From NCBI GenBank assembly GCA_025175895.1, contig CM045991.1:82385174-82449173 (forward strand): a DNA stretch of 64,000 nt, in the 5' to 3' direction. The position numbers and the translations under genes were made by a program. Source of the DNA: Wurfbainia villosa (taxonomy: Eukaryota; Streptophyta; Magnoliopsida; Zingiberales; Zingiberaceae). The notes beneath the pieces were generated by a model. The model did no database searches. It was not told where the DNA came from and saw only the letters and a program-made list of their open reading frames with translations. Shown here in pieces: positions 57,746 through 64,000 of the stretch; positions within the stretch are counted from its first letter, which is position 1; every line of letters begins with the position of its first letter.

Positions 57746-59282
57746 CATATATCATGTCATGCCATTGGTTATGATTATTTTAGATGTCATGTTTGTTTTT
57801 AGATTATATTACTTGTCATGACATCATGATTATTGGCCATGCGTTATTATTGTTATGATTTGTGTCATGATCATTCATGCATTTTATTGTTATTAAAAAT
57901 GATTTAAGGAAAAATGGCATTACTTGAAGTCCTATTTCTAAGGGAATCAAGTAGGGTTGCCTAGAAACTGCATGAGGCCATAATAATCTTAACCCCACAT
58001 CTCACATCACATTGACATGTATGTGTATTTATACACCCTAGATACATGTGAGATGCTAGGATAATAAGTTAGGTTCAAGGTGCATAGGTAGTGCATCTAG
58101 ATGAACTCAAACTTATTTTAATTATCACAAAGAATCATAAGGAAAGCTAATATACAAGTTATATGTATTTAGCCAATAAACCATGGTTCAAAATAGGTTT
58201 TCAAAAAACATTTTAAAATCAATTTAGAAAACTTTGGTGAAGTCTATCTTTTGATAGCTATCATCATTGTAGAAGTTGATACAAAGTAGATCAAAAACTT
58301 TAAAGTTTTAATAGTTTTTAAACTTTGTACCAATCTCCTATTTTCATGGTAAAAATATTTTTCCAAAATTTTTCACCGATTGTATGTGTGATAAGTAATG
58401 TACGTATCAAGTTTCATGATTTTTTGATTTACGTAGAATTACTTATAAATTTCCAAAAGTCGAGTCTGATATTTGAAAATCAGGTTTTCAGTTATCGATC
58501 GCTTCTGAGGCGATCGGGATGGGCAGCGTTGGACTCGTTGCGTGCGATCACTCGATCATTGTTTGCCGTGCGATCGGTGATATCGATCGGTTCGTCATCG
58601 ATTTCGGAAAAACTAGGTTTGTTTAACCCGATTTCCGCTGCAGTTAAGGTCCCTAACCACTCCTAACCCTAGGATATGCTTTGGGAAGCATGATTAAAGG
58701 TGAAAATTCTTTGGATATGGATTAGGAGAGGTGTTTAGGGTTTGTATCAATTTTAAGGTGTTGGGAAGTTCAATGTTGAATTTCTAACCTTCATTTTGAT
58801 GGCTTAGAGTTCCTACTAGCTTAGGGACTTCCCAAGGACATTGTTGGTGCAATGGTCAAGGGGGAGCAAGCCTTTAGGAGGAGGTATCCATCTTGGGAAG
58901 ATGGATGTGTTTTTCTCCTTGAAAAGGAGAGGTTATTGAGAGAATATCATCAATTGGGAAAATTGATGGGCTCTTGATACCCAATTTGGAAATTGGGAGA
59001 GTGAATAGGATTGCCTCTCTTGAGTGATATGGGACTTATCACTAGGAAGATGATAGGCATCCTAGGTATTTTGGAACCAAGGAGGAGATTGTAAGATCTC
59101 ATTGGGACGTGAGACTTTGACCTCCTTGGAGAGTTAACCTTTTTGATGTATGTCAAAAAGGGGGAGAATGTTTGAGAAATTATTTGGGATTACCAATTTG
59201 GAATAATTGATAAGAGACTTGAGTTAGTGGTCTAACTCAAATGGTTTGTTTGGTTTTTGTCAAACATCAAAAAGGGAGAGAT
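57746..59282 (+). other. Element D 3' non-coding interior
   Basis: No gene. Two purine tracts: CAAAAAGGGGGAGAA just before TGTTTGAG (59167), and CATCAAAAAGGGAGAGAT just before the used LTR start at 59283. GATCGATC-like sequence lies at 58494-58610. Confidence 0.65.
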
Positions 59283-60453
59283 TGTTGGTGCAATCGGCCC
59301 AGGTCACGATTGACCAGGACTCGAGCTTGGCTCGAGTGATGTTTTGATGTTTCGACAAAAACATATGACAATGTAATTGTCATGGGAAAGTCCAAGCATG
59401 AGTTTTGGCATGGAAAGTCCAACATAAGTTGGCAAGGGAAAGTCCAAGCTTGAGTCTTGGGATTTGAAGTCCAAGGGGTTTGGTATTGGCGGCGTAAAGT
59501 CCAAGCGGGAGTCTTGGCGGCGTAAGTCCAATGTGCCTTGGCGGTGTAGACATTGTTAGCATGACATAGCCGATGGAAGCATCTGAAGGCTAGCGCGATG
59601 GATGAACAAGTCATGGATGACTTGGAGGGATCCGAGAGGCGTGAGGCTGATGGAGATGGTTAGAAGGCTTAGGTCTAGGATAAGGGTGGTCTAGCAAGTA
59701 TGGGGGCACCATACTTGGGTTAAAACCTCATGTTTGAGGTGTGCCAGTCGACTGGTGCCATGTGGCAGTCGACTGGCATAGTCAACTAGGGTTTGATTGT
59801 AGGGAATGGCCAAACAATGATCGATCGACGCCGAGTTCGCACGATCGATCGATCGGCCGATCGATCGATCATCGGATCACCGATCGATGCTCTGGATTTT
59901 GGCCACGTGGATCGGAGTCTCACTCAACCGCTGGACGAGCAATGATCGATGCTATATAAGGAGCTCGTGATGGAGGAAAAGATAGCGATTTTTCTTTGGC
60001 GAAATTGAAGGGGATAGTTGGTGCTTTCCAGTCCTTCAAAGCTAGTTCAAGGCAATCAAAGATCAAGTAATCAAAAGCTCTTGTAAAGTGTTTTTCTTTA
60101 CTTGCATTTCATATAAATTGTTGTAATTGCTTGTTTTAGTTTCTTACTGTTGTAAGATTACTTGTAAGGGGTTTCTCCACCTCCGACTTGTGTCGAGAAG
60201 GAGTGTTTATTATAGTGGTGTGTGATTGGCATCGCTAGGGTTCGCACGAACCCGATCCGTGGACTAGGAACCGTTCGGTTCCGAACCATGTTAAACGATT
60301 GTGTTTGCGTGTTGTTAATTGTTTCGTTATTGCTTTCAATACTATTCTGCTGCGTACTAACGAAATTGTAGAGACGAACACACGATCGAATTCCAACTAC
60401 GAACGAACTCTACGCTATTCACCCCCCCCTCTAGCGGCTTAAACTTTCCTACA
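59283..60453 (+). repeat. Element D 3' LTR
   Basis: 1171 bp, about 156 bp shorter than the 5' LTR. Palindrome array is replaced by GATCGATCG-rich sequence at 59815-59950, and about 150 bases just upstream of the TATA box are missing. C8 at 60422-60429. Confidence 0.85.
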
Positions 60454-60458
60454 GATTA

Positions 60459-60882
60459 TGCAAAATCAAATGCAAGAGCATATGGTCAAAATCTAGGTCC
60501 TAGGAGATAAGGTTCATCCAAAGGCAAGAATGGTTTGGGTTACAAACCTAATCCTAAGGAGACCTACCATAGTGTTCCATTTGATTATAGAACACAACCT
60601 AGGTCTAGGAAGGCCATGGTTAATAGGGAGGCCATCCCTAAGGTTAACCATGGAGTGTGCCTAGTGGCTAGGGTTTCGAAGAAACCTAGGGAAGCCACTA
60701 AGAAGGTTACAAGGGGAGTCACCCCTAGAGTTAACCTAGGCAAGACCCAAATGACCAAGACTACCAAGCCTAGAAGGGTCATTAGGAGGGTATCTAGGGA
60801 GGTCATCCCTAAGGAATACCTAGTAAACCCAAGGAGCTCTAATAGGTTTTGGGTTCCTAGGAGCATGATCGATTCACGCTAA
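60459..60882 (+). pseudogene. Element C gag, C-terminal part
   Basis: Continues the gag interrupted at 52172. Basic tail YHSVPFDYRTQPRSRKA, repeated T(R)GVxPRVN-type segments, EYLVNPRSSNRFWVPRSMID then SR and TAA (60880-60882), the family's conserved end. Confidence 0.75.
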
Positions 60883-61386
60883 ATAGGTTAAGGTGTGTCA
60901 ACTTTAAATAGATGGGTAGTTAACCTAACCATGGTAAAGGTGGCACTTTAGGTCATTTTTAAAGTTATGGGTACCTCAGAAATAAGTTTGATCTTATATC
61001 CTAAAGGATTTTAGGATGTTCCAATATCATTTGAGAATTATGATAAATTGATCAAATTGGCACAATTTAGGTCTTAGGTCATAGTGTGTCATTTCAGGTT
61101 TTTGGCACACTTGGGAGATGAGTGATAATATGGCAAAATGAAATTAATAATAACAAATGACAACAAATATTAAAATTTAGGTATTATATATCTTTATATT
61201 TTATTTGCCATGATTGATTTGCCATATGACATGTCATGACATCATTCTTATTTTTAATCATATAAAATGTCATGATAATGCTTAGAATTAGGTTTATGTC
61301 ATGTATGTTTAGATTTATATTTTATGTCATGACATCATGATCATTGTCCATGTTCATTTATGTTATCATTTATGCCATGATCATTC
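60883..61386 (+). other. Element C interior after gag
   Basis: GATGGGTAGTTAACCTAA and TTGGCACACTTGGGAGATG blocks run directly into ATGTCATGACATCATT, showing that no ORF2 module is present. Ends at the X insertion. Confidence 0.65.
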
Positions 61387-62612
61387 TGTTGGAACGTAGG
61401 TGGTCGGCTAGAGAGGGGGGGGGGGGGGTGAATAACCCTCTTTCGTCGTACGGTGGAATTCATTAGTTGATTACATGTCTACAAACAAATATTAGCGCAA
61501 TGGAAACAAAAACTAGACAAGCAATTAAGACAAGGTAAAGAAAGATTAGATGCAAACGCTAACGTCATGATGTAATGTGGTTCACAGCCTTGCCGCTAAT
61601 CCACGACCCGATTCGTCCAAGGTGAATCACGCCTACACAATTCCACTATTCTTTCCTTTGCACAAAGCTAGGTGGAGGCAACCTTTCTTACAAAATCACT
61701 CCTCTTACAATAAGATGAATATAAGCACAAGGAATAGGAGGAAATTCATTTGGACACTTTGGGAGATGTTTAGAATAGAAGCATTAGGCTCCCCAAGTCT
61801 TCAAAAGTCCCATTTTATAGAGAAGAACTCATTCTTCCCGTTGGGTGCCTGGTAGTCGACTGATTCCCCGATCAGTCGATTGCTCCTGTAACTATTGCCC
61901 AATAACGGCTTCTTCCATGTTGGATCTCATCCAACGACTCCCACATCAGTCGACTGATTGTCCCATCAGTCGACTGATTGAGCTACGAGTCGAGTGTCGG
62001 AAGCGAGCACTCGACTGATCAACATTCTGTGCTCGAAACCCTTGTGACCAGTCGACTGATGCCATCATCAGTCGACTACCAATCCTTGGCAGTCAATTGA
62101 TGTGACATAGACCAGACTCGAACACCGCCGAGTCACGATCGACGAAGTCATGCCATGGCAATGCGATCGGTCGAGAAATCCCATCTGACACTTAGCCAAA
62201 TGGCCAAGTTTCACCTACGATCTACCCCATCCCGGGTTACAATCGCTCACTCTCATTCCCTTGGAGTCCCTCGCCTTCGAAGTTGTCTTCGTCCGGCCAC
62301 GTCCCTCGGATGCGTCAAGTGCACGGCTTCGCAGCGCCATCCTTCACGTCTCACCCTGAAGTCTACTTCCTCTGGCTTCACTCCAATGCTTCTCGTCCGG
62401 CGGTCCCTCGGATGCCCCAAGCGCATGATTTCCGCAAAGCTATCCTTCATCGACTCAAGGATCGAGTCATGAGAGGTGAAACTCGCCAATGCTCCATGTG
62501 CGAATTACTATGTCCTGCAAGACTCCAACGCACATATCAAAACCATAACACCCTAACTTAAACCCTTTGCCACACACATCAAAAACCACATCATGGGTTG
62601 ATTGCCCTAACA
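61387..62612 (-). repeat. Element X 3' LTR
   Basis: 1226 bp. G14 run (61415-61428) near the PBS side. CAGTCGACTG array at 61850-62100. Purine tract AAAAAAGGGGGAGAT (minus) at 62613-62627. Confidence 0.75.
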
Positions 62613-63172
62613 ATCTCCCCCTTTTTTATGTGTGGCAATCCGTTTAAGTTAGGTAAAAACAATACCATAAAACATAAGGCAAGAAAGCATGTAAGTAAAA
62701 ACATGAGTATCAAACTCCCCCTTAAACATGCAACCCCCCCTTAAGACATGCTAAATTTTCCCTTTTAGCATGATTGACTTAAACCTATCAATTCTCCCCC
62801 TTTGACACCATCAAAAACATTAACTAAATGTTATACACGTATGACATCAAATCTAATGGGAGAATGAATCAAAATCCACTCAAAACCTGATAAAAATAGG
62901 TTACTGTGCTCATGCACAGTACATCAGTCGATTGTATCAGACTACCAGTCAACTGGCACACAGTTTTGAAGATTTCTGATTTTTCGAGTGAATTTCAGAA
63001 ATGCACCAGAAATTGTAAAAAATTTGAAAAATCATGAAAATTGAGGGAAAAATTTCATATGAGTCCCTTTATTAGTGAAAAATAATTTTTCATGAAAAAT
63101 CATCCTATTTTTGAAAATTAGGCAAAAACTCAAAAGTTTGAAAAAGTCTAAGTTTTGTATCAACTTGAAATC
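61387..63172 (-). mobile_element. Element X: V-like element, 3' LTR and part of interior
   Basis: Minus strand. 3' LTR 61387-62612, then purine tract and non-coding interior to 63172, where N is inserted. The LTR start (TGTTAGGGCAATCAACCC, minus) and interior match V (26833 onward). The coding part would lie beyond the window. Confidence 0.7.
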
Positions 63173-64000
63173 TGTTGGTGCAATCGGCCCAGCAGTACCT
63201 TGATGGTATTTTGATGATAGACAAAACTCATGACATGGGATTGTCATGGGAAAGTCCAACATGGGTTGGCATGGAAAATCCAAGCATGGAGCTTGGTGTG
63301 GAAGTCCAAGGGGGAAGCCTTGGCATGGGAAAGTCCAAAGCATTGCGAAGCCTAGCGCTTGGTGCTTGGCATGGGAAATCCAAAGCATTACGAAGTCGTG
63401 CGCTTGGTTCTTGGTGAGAAATGCATTGCGAAGCCGTGTGCTTGGTGCATTTGGGAAGTCTTGAGGACTTGGTAAGTTCACTAGGCTCGGGGTCCTTGAG
63501 TCGGTGAAGGATGGCATTGCGAAGCCGTGCACTTGGTGCATCCGAGGGACCGCCGGACGGGGAGCGAATGGAGTGAGCCCAAAGGGAAACATACTTCTAG
63601 GGCATGAGACGCGAAGGATGGCGTTGCGAAGCCGTGCGCTTGGCGCATCCGAGGGACGTGGGCTGAGGGAAGAGAGCTTTGGTGGGGAACTCCATGAGGG
63701 ATAAGGTGGACTTGGCCAAGTGGCTAAGACTGAGTGTCGGAGGCTCAAACTTGATGTTTGAGGGTTTACCCGACGGTCGGATGCTCAAACAACTTGGTAT
63801 TTGAGGTTTTGCCCGACATCAGTCGACTGGCATAGGTTTTGCCCGACGGTTCGACTGATCCAAGTCGACTAGAGTTCGACTGGTGTAAGGCTAGGGTTTT
63901 GTGCTTGGCGCCATGGGATCGACAAATGACAAAGTCGGTGATATGAGGGATGACAATGATCATCGATGGGAGTGTCGCGAGCACGCCTCCGTAGCCGATC
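63173..64000 (+). mobile_element. Element N: LTR start, cut by window edge
   Basis: Begins TGTTGGTGCAATCGGCCCAG directly after AAATC in the X interior, with no purine tract before it, so 63173 is the outer LTR end. Related to the A-D LTRs (GGAAAGTCCAACATGGGTTGG) but diverged after 63200. No gene. Confidence 0.65.

Larger units (their letters stand above)
52173..60453 (+). mobile_element. Element D: gag-only LTR element with ORF2 module
   Basis: Complete plus-strand element, TSD GATTA (52168-52172 and 60454-60458). 5' LTR 52173-53499, PBS, gag 53565-55148, ORF2 module 55383-57745, 3' interior, 3' LTR 59283-60453. It begins at TGTTGGTGCAATCGG, not at the upstream TGTTTG used by A. No pol. It is the best-preserved copy of the family's two-ORF form, with only a few breaks. 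Confidence 0.85.
49475..61386 (+). mobile_element. Element C: gag-only element, split by D and ended by X
   Basis: Plus strand, entering the B LTR. 5' LTR to 50899, PBS with one mismatch (AGTGGTATCAAAGC), gag 50966-52172 continuing at 60459-60882, then the common 3' interior without an ORF2 module up to 61386, where X is inserted. The 3' LTR is presumably beyond the window. Confidence 0.7.

Overview
This window looks like nuclear DNA from a plant with a large, repeat-rich genome. It is almost entirely nested LTR retrotransposons. The signs are primer-binding sites complementary to initiator tRNA-Met (TGGTATCAGAGC, read on both strands), purine tracts such as AAAAAGGGGGAGAT beside LTR starts, Ty1-copia gag/pol domains, 5-bp target-site duplications (TSDs) and a spliced, decayed gene with GT..AG introns. 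I cannot name the species. I see no intact host gene, rRNA, tRNA or CRISPR array.

Layout. The left edge holds the 5' LTR of a minus-strand element, Z (155-986 plus 9506-10513), split by a plus-strand gag-only element, A (987-9505, TSD CTCAT). Z sits in the pol of a minus-strand copia element, Y (10514-24603). Y's LTR was in turn split by a full-length plus-strand copia element, K (13887-22716, TSD GTTGA). After an unclassified stretch (24604-26397) comes a minus-strand gag-only element, V (26398-40809). Its gag is split by a complete minus-strand copia element, W (29007-38320, TSD TTAAC), and by a 635-bp TRIM (38695-39329, TSD CCTTC). V interrupts a decayed multi-exon Ulp1/C48 protease gene (40810-42107), probably from a CACTA-type DNA transposon. 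The right third is a second stack: B (minus, from 43268), C (plus, from 49475) entering B's LTR, D (plus, 52173-60453, TSD GATTA) in C's gag, X (minus, from 61387) in C's 3' interior, and N (plus, from 63173) in X.

A, B, C and D form one family. They have LTRs of about 1.2-1.5 kb (or 1.3-1.6 kb with variants), a gag with two CCHC zinc knuckles and a coiled-coil tail, and no protease, integrase, reverse transcriptase or RNase H. All four gag frames stop at the same place (Ser-Arg-stop), so lack of pol looks like a family trait, as in plant TR-GAG elements. These copies would depend on enzymes from autonomous relatives, probably Sirevirus-like copia elements. A and D also carry a ~2.4-kb module, absent from B and C, with a TATA-like box, a conserved hairpin, a GT..AG intron and a second ORF resembling plant transposon-associated proteins. 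This module is the best candidate for something undescribed.

Two other points stand out. A and D used LTR starts 101-116 bp apart, apparently from two different polypurine tracts. The palindrome CAGTCGACTG, arrayed in these LTRs, is replaced in a patterned way by GATCGATCG-like or GATCATTGCC-like strings in one copy of several repeat pairs, which could be biological or a consensus error.
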